From SIG440 sp045591095 (GTDB lineage: Bacteria; Bacillota; Clostridia; Monoglobales; Monoglobaceae), in NCBI GenBank assembly GCA_045591095.1, contig JAZNSF010000014.1, positions 1-49,126 of the forward strand: a stretch of DNA of 49,126 nt, given 5' to 3'. The translations under genes were made by a program, and so were the position numbers. This document shows positions 25,190-33,240 of this stretch, piece by piece; positions within the stretch are counted from its first letter, which is position 1, and the number at the start of each line of letters is the position of its first letter. The notes beneath the pieces are model-generated. The model was given only the letters and a program-made list of their open reading frames with translations, searched no databases and had not been told where the DNA came from.

Positions 25190-27757
25190 TTATACTGTGT
25201 ATCCGAGATTTACCATCTCGATATTACCGTTTGGACAACGGTTAAAGCACATGCCACATGCTACACAATCTTCCTTTCGGATATGCATGGTATCAGCATC
25301 GATGATTTCGGGTGCAAAGTCGGTACAAATTGTTTTACAAAGCTGACAGCCCTCTCCGCATCCGCAATTTAAGCATCTTGAAGCTTCCCTCTGAGCCTCT
25401 TCCTCGGTCATAACCTTTTCGTACATATCAAAGCTATTCGCATCAGGTGCACTCGATGAAACAAATCCCATATCCTTTTTAAGATATCCTGTTCTCTCGC
25501 GTACCATTTCGGCATTAACTGTCTTTGTCGCAGGAACACCTTTCAAGGTTGCTTCCTCGTCTCTTATATCGCTGTCTATAACTGCAGCAGCATTCTTACC
25601 TGCCGAAATTGCAGTAATAACATTAGCCGAACGAACAGCGTTTCCGCCTGCGTAAACACCCTCGATATTGGTGCGTGCATTAGTGATTTTTATAAATCCA
25701 TTCTTTGTTTCGATATCTTTTACTGCATCTGAATCTGCTTCATATTCGTTTGCAAGGATAACCTGCTCAGCTGCAAGAGTTAAAACAGCACCGCTACGGT
25801 CAAGTGTTACAGAAGATGCATCAATGGCTTTTGCTGATGCATTGTCTATAAGAACAATTCCTTCCTTCTCCATAAGAGCAAGGGTTTCGGCCTCATAGCT
25901 GCTCTTGCCATAACGAATAGGACAAACGAGTGTAACTTGTTTTGCGCCAAGTCTTACTGCGCTTCTTGCAGCATCTACCGCTGCAAAGCCCTTACCGATA
26001 ACTACAACAGTATCTTTAACCTCGGGAGTTTCGCCAAGAGAAACAGCCTTTAAAAATTCAACTGCATCAAGAGCATTTTCAGCTCCCACGATATCGCTTG
26101 CCTTTTTCTTGCCGCTTCCGACAGCCATAAATACAGCTTCAAAACCGGCCGTCTTAAGGCTTTCAACTGTTATGTCCTTACCAAGTTCCTTGCCGAATTC
26201 AAAGCTCACACCATTTTCTTTAAGTGTTTTGATTTCATCGTCAAGAACTTCTTTATTCATAACATAATTCGGTATCCCAAATCTTATAAGGCCGCCTGCT
26301 ACGCTTTCCTTTTCGAATACAGTCACATTATAGCCGCCCTTTCTAAGTTCAGACGCACAAGAAAGTCCAGCGGGACCTGCACCCACAACTGCCACCTTGT
26401 GACCATTAGCTTCAGCCTTTGCCCAGGCAGGTGTCCAGCCCTGTTTCTTTCCGTAATCAAGAACAAATCTCTTTAGCTGACGGATTTTAACGGGGGCATC
26501 GTATCCACCTCTGATACAAGCATCTTCACAAGGATGATTGCAGACAAACGCACAAATATTCTGAAGCGGATTTTTGCCTGTGATAAGGTCAAATGCTTCC
26601 TTATATTCGCCTTTTGCAATCTTTTGGATATAGGCTTGGGTCGGAACATGGTGCGGACAAGCACTCTTACAAGGTGCTGAAAGGTTAGGTTCTTTCACTT
26701 TCGCGTAACCTGCAAAAATTGTTACGTCAGATGCTGTTCTTACTTCAGGAACAACAAGTCCGCGCATCTCGGAAAGGTCTTTATATCCATGCTCTTGCAT
26801 GTACTTATCAAGACCCTCAATCATGGGTCTACAAATATCGTAGCCCGAGATAAGAGTCTCGGCACAAACGCCAAGAAGTGTACCGCCGCAAAGAATCATT
26901 TCAACAGCATCACGCCAGTCGGTAATACCACCTGCTGCCATAATCGGAGCGTCCATACCGCAAACCTTGCGAATTTCATATGTATCACGCTGAGCAAGGG
27001 GCTTAAGCCACTTTCCGCAGTGACAACCCATCGAAATTTCTTTTTGCAAATGATAAAAAGCCTTGCCCGGGTCATCAATGTCAATCGGGGGCATACCAAG
27101 ACGGTTGCCTGTGCCGCCAACAGCATCAGCACCTGCTTCATAAAGAGCCTTTGCAACCTTTGCAATCTGGCCACCCTCGGGAGTAAGCTTTACAAATAGT
27201 GGAATCGAAATTGCTTCTTTTACCGCTTTTGCGATTTCTGCCGCAATTTCTGCCTGCTGACCCATACTCGCGCCAGTCTGTTTTTTTGCAGTCGCACTGC
27301 CGCCGCTTGACATTTCAACGTTGTAACTCATATTGGGGCAGCACATATTAAGCTCGATAATATCCGCGCCTGCTTCTTCAAACTTTTTCGCCATGTTTAC
27401 CCAGCCCGAAACTCCTGCATCTCCTGCATAGGTGATGTTTGCCATAAGCTTAAGGTCATGGAGTTTGGGTTTTGCGTCGCGAATAAGTTTTAATCCCTCT
27501 TCAAAGGTAAGTCTTTTTTCAGCAGTAAATGCCAGTGCATCTCTGTCTTTAAAGAGTGAATATCTGGGTTTTCGGTTGATATAGGGAGCCGGGTCAATGC
27601 TAAGCTTAATTGAAGCTGCTGCCCAGCCTGTTTCTTCAATCCTTACAAGCTGCTTTACAGACTTGGTAGTCGGACCTGATGCCACAAAAAACGGGTTTTT
27701 AAAGGTAACTCCGCCTATTGTAACAGGAATTTGTATATCTTTAATCTGTTTTGCCAT
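25190..27757 (-). CDS. permuted dihydropyrimidine-dehydrogenase-like flavo-iron-sulfur protein
   Basis: This 855-residue fusion has an FMN-binding dihydroorotate/PreA-type barrel at 1-350 (FVASGPTT, NMCCPNMS, AAGGITDWRDA). Next is a cysteine-rich Fe-S region like the N-terminus of PreT/GltD at 363-414 (CKSACPHH, CAFVCNHPCEDAC), then FAD and NAD(P)H modules from 454 (VAVVGAGPAGLSCASE, VVVIGKGFAAVDAARS). A C-terminal ferredoxin-like part has CLNCGCGEGC and CVACGMCFNRCP. Mammalian DPD places the Fe-S/FAD part first, so the order here is swapped. The LACGQ active-site motif of mammalian DPD reads ASMGQ. It lies 3 nt after the Gfo/Idh/MocA gene. The substrate is probably not a pyrimidine. Confidence 0.8.
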   Translation of the reverse strand: MAKQIKDIQIPVTIGGVTFKNPFFVASGPTTKSVKQLVRIEETGWAAASIKLSIDPAPYINRKPRYSLFKDRDALAFTAEKRLTFEEGLKLIRDAKPKLHDLKLMANITYAGDAGVSGWVNMAKKFEEAGADIIELNMCCPNMSYNVEMSSGGSATAKKQTGASMGQQAEIAAEIAKAVKEAISIPLFVKLTPEGGQIAKVAKALYEAGADAVGGTGNRLGMPPIDIDDPGKAFYHLQKEISMGCHCGKWLKPLAQRDTYEIRKVCGMDAPIMAAGGITDWRDAVEMILCGGTLLGVCAETLISGYDICRPMIEGLDKYMQEHGYKDLSEMRGLVVPEVRTASDVTIFAGYAKVKEPNLSAPCKSACPHHVPTQAYIQKIAKGEYKEAFDLITGKNPLQNICAFVCNHPCEDACIRGGYDAPVKIRQLKRFVLDYGKKQGWTPAWAKAEANGHKVAVVGAGPAGLSCASELRKGGYNVTVFEKESVAGGLIRFGIPNYVMNKEVLDDEIKTLKENGVSFEFGKELGKDITVESLKTAGFEAVFMAVGSGKKKASDIVGAENALDAVEFLKAVSLGETPEVKDTVVVIGKGFAAVDAARSAVRLGAKQVTLVCPIRYGKSSYEAETLALMEKEGIVLIDNASAKAIDASSVTLDRSGAVLTLAAEQVILANEYEADSDAVKDIETKNGFIKITNARTNIEGVYAGGNAVRSANVITAISAGKNAAAVIDSDIRDEEATLKGVPATKTVNAEMVRERTGYLKKDMGFVSSSAPDANSFDMYEKVMTEEEAQREASRCLNCGCGEGCQLCKTICTDFAPEIIDADTMHIRKEDCVACGMCFNRCPNGNIEMVNLGYTV

Positions 27758-27760
27758 AAA

Positions 27761-28831
27761 TTACACTTCCTTGCTATCGTTTTTTATGTTAACGCCTTCT
27801 TTTGCCGCTTTGTAAATGAGATTAATAACTCTCAAGGTTTCGTAGCCATCAATACCACGAAGACCAACCTGAGCGTCCTTACCCTCTAAGGCACAGTCAA
27901 CAAAGTGGTTTATCTCGCCGCAGTAGCCAAGTGTGTACTTTTCATCCACTGCAACATTTGACCAACCGGTAGTAACTTCGGCTTTTTCGATGGTGTAGTC
28001 AAGGCCCGGAATAGAGAATACCTTTACAGGACCCGAGAACGAAAGGTCAACATGGATTGTGCCCTTTTCGCAGTAAACGTCCAAAATATCTTCCATACCA
28101 CCTGTTGTAATGTAGTTTGCTTCGAGTGTTGCATATGTACCATCTGCAAAACGCATAAATGCGCCTGCCCAGTCTTCGCCTTCCATCTTCTGGTGAATAA
28201 TGTTGTTTTCGCCACCGCCCGAAGTCATTGCAGTAAGCTCTGACCATTTGTTATCTTTCATAGCAAGCATAAATGCAACCGGATGAACACCAAGGTGTAC
28301 CATACATCCGCCGCCGCAGTATTTGATGCTTTGAGCAAACGGACTATGCGAACCACTGTGACATTCTCTTGCTCTTACATAAAGCATTTTACCAAGCTGG
28401 CCGCTTTCGATTATCGAAATTGCCTTTCTGAAAGCAGGTGCAAACAGCCAGTCCTCAGCATAATAGATGTGCTTACCAAGTTTTTCGGCTGTCTTAATCA
28501 TATCCTCTGCATCTTCTACTGTTGTAGCGAGGGGCTTTTCGCAGATAACATCACGGCCCTTGTTCATAGCCTTGATAGCTACATCATGGTGAAGGAAGTT
28601 TGGCATACAAATGTCAACTACGTCGCATTCACACTCAGCAATTGCCTTGTCGTAATCGTCATATGCTGTGTAGCCAGTGAATCCATATCTTTCGGCCAAG
28701 TCCTTGATTGCGTCGGTATTTTTGTCGCAAATACCAACGATATCAACCTTGTCCAAAATTCTGCTGTAGCCGTCTGAGTGAAGGTCAGCCGAAAAAGCTG
28801 CACCAACCAAAAGTACTCTTAGTTTTTTCAT
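27761..28831 (-). CDS. Gfo/Idh/MocA-family oxidoreductase
   Basis: This 356-residue protein has an N-terminal Rossmann domain (RVLLVGAAFSADLHSDGY), the CEKPLATTVEDAEDM catalytic Lys motif near 97-101, and a C-terminal alpha/beta domain with HLGVHPVAFML. Family members oxidise or reduce hydroxyl groups of sugars, inositols and related rings with a pyridine nucleotide. It is the third gene of the operon, 21 nt after the creatininase-like gene, with RBS AAGGAGAA. Substrate not predictable. Confidence 0.88.
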   Translation of the reverse strand: MKKLRVLLVGAAFSADLHSDGYSRILDKVDIVGICDKNTDAIKDLAERYGFTGYTAYDDYDKAIAECECDVVDICMPNFLHHDVAIKAMNKGRDVICEKPLATTVEDAEDMIKTAEKLGKHIYYAEDWLFAPAFRKAISIIESGQLGKMLYVRARECHSGSHSPFAQSIKYCGGGCMVHLGVHPVAFMLAMKDNKWSELTAMTSGGGENNIIHQKMEGEDWAGAFMRFADGTYATLEANYITTGGMEDILDVYCEKGTIHVDLSFSGPVKVFSIPGLDYTIEKAEVTTGWSNVAVDEKYTLGYCGEINHFVDCALEGKDAQVGLRGIDGYETLRVINLIYKAAKEGVNIKNDSKEV

Positions 28832-28852
28832 AAAAAATTCTCCTTAACTCTA

Positions 28853-29581
28853 TTAAAAATCGCTGTATCCAAATTTTTCTTTATTTGACATATAATCAAA
28901 TGCCTTGTTAAGCTCCTCAACCGTTATACGGGTGTATTCTTGGAGAAGCTTTTCGCCTTTTTCGGCAGTTGCTTTTGTGGGGTATCCCCATACCCCGTCG
29001 GGGCAAGCACGGAAAATGCTTCCATAACTTAAGTAAGGCCTTGGAACATCCGGCACAAAATCGACCGCACGGTCCATATGCACAGTTTCGGGCGCAATGG
29101 CAAGAATCTGTGAGGTTTCAGATTCGTCCGCATGAAGTCCCTCCGTCTCTGTTATGCCTGTCGCACCGCTGTAGGGACTTACAAGCGCAACCTTTAGGTC
29201 AGGCTGGAACTTTGCATTTAAGTCTCTTACAAGTGGGGTTGTGATAAAAATTCCACCATGAGTCTGGAGAATCGCTACTTTTTTAAATCCTTGAACCTTA
29301 AGACTCATAATAATATCATGCATCATCTGGTAAAATGTGGTAGGCTCCATCCATACAGAACCTTTTTTGCCCATATGCTCGCGGCAGGTCGAAATTGGCA
29401 GTGCCGGAAGCAAAAATGCCCCCATTTCTTCTGCAACGCGCCTTCCGATTTCGGTTGCGATGGCCCAGTCTGTCATTATCGGCAGGTGGGGTCCGTGTTG
29501 CTCTATGGAGCCAACGGGTATTATCGCAAGTTCAGGGTCAAGCTCCGAAATCTCGTCGACAGTCATTTTAAACATTTCCAT
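28853..29581 (-). CDS. creatininase-family amidohydrolase
   Basis: This 242-residue protein has the metal-binding motifs of the creatininase family: PVGSIEQHGPHLPIMTD near the N-terminus (Glu, His and Asp ligands), LQTHGG in the middle, and GLHADESETS with another Glu/His set. Family members hydrolyse cyclic or linear amides (creatinine, formamides) or act in cofactor maturation. The neighbouring NagB-like and oxidoreductase genes point to a small, possibly nitrogen-containing ring or amide as substrate, by inference. It follows the NagB-like gene by 18 nt and has RBS GGAGG. Confidence 0.85.
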   Translation of the reverse strand: MEMFKMTVDEISELDPELAIIPVGSIEQHGPHLPIMTDWAIATEIGRRVAEEMGAFLLPALPISTCREHMGKKGSVWMEPTTFYQMMHDIIMSLKVQGFKKVAILQTHGGIFITTPLVRDLNAKFQPDLKVALVSPYSGATGITETEGLHADESETSQILAIAPETVHMDRAVDFVPDVPRPYLSYGSIFRACPDGVWGYPTKATAEKGEKLLQEYTRITVEELNKAFDYMSNKEKFGYSDF

Positions 29582-29599
29582 GGTAGCTGCCTCCGCAAA

Positions 29600-30358
29600 T
29601 TAGAGAATTTTTGATGCGCTATCTTTATCAAGATAAAGAACTGCATCTTTATGTTCTCTTAAGATACTTGCAGGGCACTCGGTTGTAACAGGACCATTAA
29701 GCGCATTATATACAGCGTTTGCCTTGCGGTCTGTCGGAACAACGCAAATAGCGTGAGGTACAGACATAATAAATGACATCGTAAGACTCATTGCCTGCTT
29801 GGGTACATCGTTAAGTGTTGCAAAGCAACCATCGTTAACCTGCTGCTGACGGCATACATCGTCAAGTTCAACCACCTTAATCATCTTGGGGTCATTAAAA
29901 TCTGCAACAGCAGGGTCATTGAATGCCAAATGACCATTTTCGCCGATACCTAAGAAGATAAGGTCAATGGGGAACTCTTTAAGAAGGCTTGTGTATTCCG
30001 CACACTTTTCTTCTGCCTTGTCAGCATCACAAAGAAGATAATGTCTTTCTTTAAAGTCAACCTTGTCAAAGATTGCGCGGTTTAAGAAGTTACCAAAACC
30101 TGCAGGTTCATTCTCGTCAATACCGATATATTCGTCCTGATGGAAGGCTCTTACCTTGCTCCAGTCAATGTCTTCTTTTAAAAGGCTTTCAAGCAAATCA
30201 TTCTGTGAAGGTGCTGCCGCAAATACAACATTTGCAACGCCATTTTTCTCTATTGTTTCGCTTATAATCTTAGCAGCTTCAATTGCTGCGTCCTTGCCCA
30301 TTTCTTCACGGGTTTCAAAAATTTTTACAGGTAAATTTACAACTTTTTTAGTAATCAT
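29600..30358 (-). CDS. glucosamine-6-phosphate deaminase-like protein
   Basis: This 252-residue protein has the NagB/RpiA-like sugar-phosphate isomerase fold. QDEYIGI (74-80) keeps the active-site Asp of NagB. The second motif, GIGENGHLAFNDP (137-149), has Asn at 141 and Asp at 148 where E. coli NagB has Asp and Glu; His143 is kept. So the catalytic triad is altered, and ordinary GlcN-6-P deamination cannot be assumed. No nagA, kinase or PTS gene is nearby. It is the first gene of the six-gene operon, with RBS AAGGAG before ATG 30358. Confidence 0.8.
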   Translation of the reverse strand: MITKKVVNLPVKIFETREEMGKDAAIEAAKIISETIEKNGVANVVFAAAPSQNDLLESLLKEDIDWSKVRAFHQDEYIGIDENEPAGFGNFLNRAIFDKVDFKERHYLLCDADKAEEKCAEYTSLLKEFPIDLIFLGIGENGHLAFNDPAVADFNDPKMIKVVELDDVCRQQQVNDGCFATLNDVPKQAMSLTMSFIMSVPHAICVVPTDRKANAVYNALNGPVTTECPASILREHKDAVLYLDKDSASKIL

Positions 30359-30408
30359 TTTTTTGCTCCTTTTTATATAAATTTAAATTTTTATTATATT
30401 TTAAAAAA

Positions 30409-30424
30409 GTAACCATTTAGTTAC
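30409..30424 (-). promoter_or_regulatory. operator-like inverted repeat at the operon start site
   Basis: GTAAC (30409-30413) and GTTAC (30420-30424) form a palindrome with a 6-bp centre. It covers the predicted transcription start of the catabolic operon, a place suited to repression. No regulator gene is adjacent. Confidence 0.5.
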
Positions 30425-30430
30425 CCTATA

Positions 30431-30459
30431 ATTATACTATATTAAGTACAAAATGTCAA
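30431..30459 (-). promoter_or_regulatory. consensus promoter of the six-gene catabolic operon
   Basis: TTGACA (30454-30459), a 17-bp spacer and TATAAT (30431-30436) on the minus strand are a perfect match to the sigma-A consensus. Such a strong promoter usually needs a repressor. Confidence 0.92.
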
Positions 30460-30691
30460 GGATTTAAAATGGATCCTATAACTTTATTTTCTGTGGAATA
30501 ATTTTTTCATTGAGATTTCGCAAGGAAATTAATTTTTGCATATAAGAGAATCATGGTCACCATAATACGAAAATATTTGCATATCGATTTACCCATACAC
30601 AATATACGCATACGGATAAACCGTTATAATTCCAAACCTATTTCTATAAAAAAAAATAATTTCCCATCAAAGTATCCGTTTCGGCTATAGT
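30460..30691. other. AT-rich intergenic stretch without recognised features
   Basis: This stretch lies between the operon promoter and the terminator of the hypothetical gene pair. I find no ORF with a ribosome site, no promoter that I trust and no repeat. Confidence 0.6.
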
Positions 30692-30724
30692 CAAAATAAA
30701 AAGGAGTGAATGATCACTCCTTTT
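30692..30724 (-). terminator. terminator of the hypothetical gene pair
   Basis: AAAAGGAGTGA (30699-30709) pairs with TCACTCCTTTT (30714-30724), and the minus strand continues TTTTTATTTT. Confidence 0.88.
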
Positions 30725-30740
30725 ACGCTATTTTCAGCCT

Positions 30741-31214
30741 CTAATACCATTTTTTCTCTAACGATTCAATTCTTGAAAGGTACTCAATAAGTTTTATGTT
30801 CTCTTCATCATAACTTTTTTTATCTATACCTTTATCAATTATCAAATCTAAAAAAAGTTTACTACAATTACTTGATATATGCCCCGACTTAATTTCTAAT
30901 ACCGCATATACATCCTCAAATTCATTTCTTCTGGACATCGACAACTCATAATACTGTTTCCCAGAGCCCTCGTTTTTCACAATAAACATTAAAAATTCTA
31001 AATTATCTTCAGCAAAGCCACATAAGCTAAATTTATCAGAAGATAATATTTCTATTGTAGCAGCTCGCTTCACTTCATAATTATAATCATTAATATTTAT
31101 TGCCTTTACAAAATCTTTATTCACCCAGTTTTCAAAAAGTTCATGAATACTTAACTCACCAACTTTTAAAACTTTCCCTTTATACTGATTGATTAATCTT
31201 TCGTAATTATTCAT
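30741..31214 (-). CDS. hypothetical protein
   Basis: This 157-residue soluble protein has no signal peptide or membrane helix. It is rich in charged residues, with an alternating pattern in the middle (TIEILSSDKFSLCGF, LEFLMFIVKN, YYELSMSRRNEF, VYAVLEIKSG) that suggests beta strands, and a helical C-terminus. Its ATG directly follows the stop codon of the secreted protein gene, so translation is likely coupled. The region is more AT-rich than the surrounding housekeeping genes. I recognise no family. Confidence 0.65.
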   Translation of the reverse strand: MNNYERLINQYKGKVLKVGELSIHELFENWVNKDFVKAININDYNYEVKRAATIEILSSDKFSLCGFAEDNLEFLMFIVKNEGSGKQYYELSMSRRNEFEDVYAVLEIKSGHISSNCSKLFLDLIIDKGIDKKSYDEENIKLIEYLSRIESLEKKWY

Positions 31215-31766
31215 TTAATTAAAAGGAACAACGCCGGTTAATGACAGGGTGCTAATCCAACCATATGACAATATTTGAGCCTTAACATTTTGTGATGTAG
31301 CATATACCGTAGATACAGAAACAGGAATAGTAACCCCTCTAACTCTAACAGATCCGCTTGAACCTGTTTCACAAGGAATATAAGACCCCCCTATATTAGA
31401 ATAAATTTCCGGAAACAGTGCAGAACCATTATGTAGTTGCAGTAAATCAAAACTGAATGCACTGCATAGATAGCCAGGACATGTCCATCTAAAATATAAT
31501 TCACATGACGATGTGTTTCCTGAACGAATTAAAAATGGTCTAATATCTATATAACCTCTTGGAGTGGGTGTTCCTACTTCATCTTCATTAACACCTTCTT
31601 CAACTGTGGCATTTATAATATCTACTATCTCACTTTCTGTTGCATTTTCATCTACGGAAAGGATAGGAATGCTAACTTCCACCTCATTACCTTGTGCAGC
31701 AGCACAAACCGAACACATAGTCATAGCTAAACATACTACTAAAAATACAGATAACAATCTTTTCAT
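31215..31766 (-). CDS. secreted hypothetical protein under attenuator control
   Basis: This 183-residue protein has a signal peptide (MKRLLSVFLVVCLAMTMCSVCAAA in form, about 1-24), then a short acidic linker and a Ser/Thr/aromatic beta-rich domain (YIDIRPFLIRSG, ELYFRWTCPGY, SGSVRVRGVTIPVSV). AAGGAGAAG sets ATG 31766; the frame opens ten codons earlier. It is the first full gene after the leader peptide and attenuator at 31795-31947. No family recognised. It could be a secreted bacteriocin-like or surface protein, but nothing proves it. Confidence 0.65.
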   Translation of the reverse strand: MKRLLSVFLVVCLAMTMCSVCAAAQGNEVEVSIPILSVDENATESEIVDIINATVEEGVNEDEVGTPTPRGYIDIRPFLIRSGNTSSCELYFRWTCPGYLCSAFSFDLLQLHNGSALFPEIYSNIGGSYIPCETGSSGSVRVRGVTIPVSVSTVYATSQNVKAQILSYGWISTLSLTGVVPFN

Positions 31767-31794
31767 AATTCTTCTCCTTAAGTAAATTTTTATC

Positions 31795-31841
31795 AAAAAA
31801 GCGTGTAAACATACCTCTATTCAAAGAGGACGCTCACACGC
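31795..31841 (-). terminator. attenuator hairpin upstream of the secreted protein gene
   Basis: On the minus strand GCGTGT...ACACGC closes a long imperfect stem containing CCTCT-TTGAAT-AGAGG, followed by TTTTTT. It lies between the leader ORF and the 31766 start. Its inner arm CCTCTTTGAA (plus 31820-31829) can instead pair with TTCAAAGAGG inside the leader ORF (plus 31924-31933). Confidence 0.8.
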
Positions 31842-31866
31842 TGCACTACCCTTTTGCTCAAATTTT

Positions 31867-31947
31867 TTAATTTTCCGATTTGTCAGAAGCACATAACAAA
31901 AGTAGTACATTCGCAAAGCCGTACCTCTTTGAAAATAACTGAACCAT
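31867..31947 (-). CDS. putative 26-residue leader peptide
   Basis: This small ORF has an excellent ribosome site (GGGGGAGA, spacing about 6) and begins MVQLFSKRYGFANV, continues with a run of Leu and one Cys, and ends with DKSEN. Codons 5-8 contain the antiterminator strand TTCAAAGAGG. Ribosome position in this ORF would therefore decide between antiterminator and terminator, as in ribosome-mediated attenuation of antibiotic or amino-acid leaders. It lies 28 nt after the predicted transcript start. I do not recognise the peptide. Confidence 0.6.
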   Translation of the reverse strand: MVQLFSKRYGFANVLLLLCASDKSEN

Positions 31948-31981
31948 TGGTATCTCCCCCTTTTCCTTATTTGTTAACTTT

Positions 31982-32010
31982 ATAATAACATATCTTTTCC
32001 CAAATCGCAA
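31982..32010 (-). promoter_or_regulatory. promoter of the leader/attenuator transcript
   Basis: TTGCGA (32005-32010), a 17-bp spacer ending in TGT, and TATTAT (31982-31987) lie on the minus strand. Confidence 0.7.
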
Positions 32011-32086
32011 GTACTTTTAGACATTTTTTCCATTTAGTAAATTCTTTCAACTTGTTTTGTAAAATTATTTATATGAAAAGTTTTTA

Positions 32087-32138
32087 TTTTTCATTCTTTC
32101 ATTATCTTCTTGCGGATATCCCCGAAGAATGAAAAAAC
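32087..32138. repeat. inverted repeat of unknown role
   Basis: TTTTCATTCTT and AAGAATGAAAA can form an 11-bp stem enclosing about 30 nt. No T-run follows on either strand, so it is not a terminator. Confidence 0.4.
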
Positions 32139-32275
32139 CAACACTTTTATATATTGGCTTATTAATTTTTCTAAAAAGCTGTGCTTTTCAGGGGATAAAA
32201 TCAATAAAAAAATTGCGGTCGGAAAATCTTCCGGTAAAAACCGACACCTATAAATGACACTTTTGATATTGATTT

Positions 32276-32455
32276 CCCTAAGCCTTCTCCTTGAGGAGAA
32301 GGTGGGTTGGGGAGCAACTCGGATGAGGTGGAATCATATGCAACAACCTTTCGGATGTTTCGCAAATACAATTATCGGTTCGTCGAAAACCGCTGAACCC
32401 TACAACACCTCACCACCGCCTGCGGCGGAGCCTCTCCTCAAGGAGAAGCCTTTTA
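32276..32455. repeat. MITE-like palindromic intergenic element
   Basis: The left end carries CCTTCTCCTTGAGGAGAAGG and the right end CCTCTCCTCAAGGAGAAGCC, each palindromic and roughly inverted to one another. GAGGTG (32325-32330) on the left and CACCTC on the right continue the symmetry, and GCCTGCGGCGG forms a small hairpin near 32419. It has no ORF. The arrangement is typical of small non-autonomous repeats in Clostridia. Only one copy is present here. Confidence 0.6.
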
Positions 32456-32576
32456 TTACTACAAAATATGTATGTAAAAAGACATCTACAATTCAATTTC
32501 TCTGCGAGATTGTGGCAAAAAAGTTCATCTCACAGAAAATCGAGTTATAGGAAATGGATTAATTTGTAGTAGTGGG

Positions 32577-32617
32577 CAAAAAAACCAAAACCTCAAATTT
32601 GGGGTTTTGGTTTTTCT
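32577..32617 (-). terminator. bidirectional terminator after the TetR gene
   Basis: AACCAAAACC and GGTTTTGGTT-type arms (32583-32592, 32601-32612) have T-runs on both strands. Confidence 0.85.
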
Positions 32618-32618
32618 T

Positions 32619-33227
32619 TTATAACATAATATAGTCCAGTATCATTCCGGTAATAAAGTCACATCGTTTTTCGAGCTCGTCGTTGTTAAAAAAGTCTATA
32701 TCCATAATGTTTGTCATTGTGTATATATTTGAAAAGCACGAGAAACAAAACATATTAAATGCGACTATTATCTCATTTATGTCAATATCTTTTTTGAAGA
32801 TGCCTTCGTCAATGCCTTTTTTAAGAACGGACCTCAAAAACTCCACAGATATACTTTTAAGGTTAGCCGCACCGGATTCTTTTATGTATTTTGCTTCGTT
32901 TAGGTTCTCCCACATGACCATTTTAACAAATGTTGGATTTTCCTTTAAAAAATTAAAAAGATGCCTTATATAATGCCTTATCGTTTCAATAGTATCATAC
33001 TTTTTTTCAAGGAGAATAGCTTCACTTTCAGAAAGACGCGAGTATACAGCATAGAGAACAGCCGTATAAAGACCTTCTTTGCTGCCAAAATGCTCATAAA
33101 TCATCCTTTTGTTGCAGCCCGAAGACGCAGCAATTTCGTCAATCCTTGCACCATATAAGCCTTTCTCGGCAAAAATCTTTTCTGCAGCTACCAGTATATT
33201 ATTTTGGGTTATTAATCCTTTTTTCAT
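32619..33227 (-). CDS. TetR/AcrR-family transcriptional regulator
   Basis: This 202-residue protein has an N-terminal helix-turn-helix (about 8-55: AAEKIFAEKGLYGARIDEIAASSGCNKRMIYEHFGSKEGLY in family terms) and an all-helical ligand domain. It lies 13 nt downstream of the malic enzyme gene and so is probably co-transcribed with it. TetR proteins commonly repress their own operon in the absence of a ligand. The ribosome site is weak, which fits translational coupling. Target and ligand are unknown. Confidence 0.85.
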   Translation of the reverse strand: MKKGLITQNNILVAAEKIFAEKGLYGARIDEIAASSGCNKRMIYEHFGSKEGLYTAVLYAVYSRLSESEAILLEKKYDTIETIRHYIRHLFNFLKENPTFVKMVMWENLNEAKYIKESGAANLKSISVEFLRSVLKKGIDEGIFKKDIDINEIIVAFNMFCFSCFSNIYTMTNIMDIDFFNNDELEKRCDFITGMILDYIML

Positions 33228-33240
33228 AATATTGCTTGTT

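Noticed and set aside
32129..32257. A 42-codon plus-strand ORF (MKKPTLLYIGLLIF...) with a lipoprotein-like start
   Set aside because: It has no ribosome site and its start lies in an inverted repeat; composition looks like chance AT-rich sequence.
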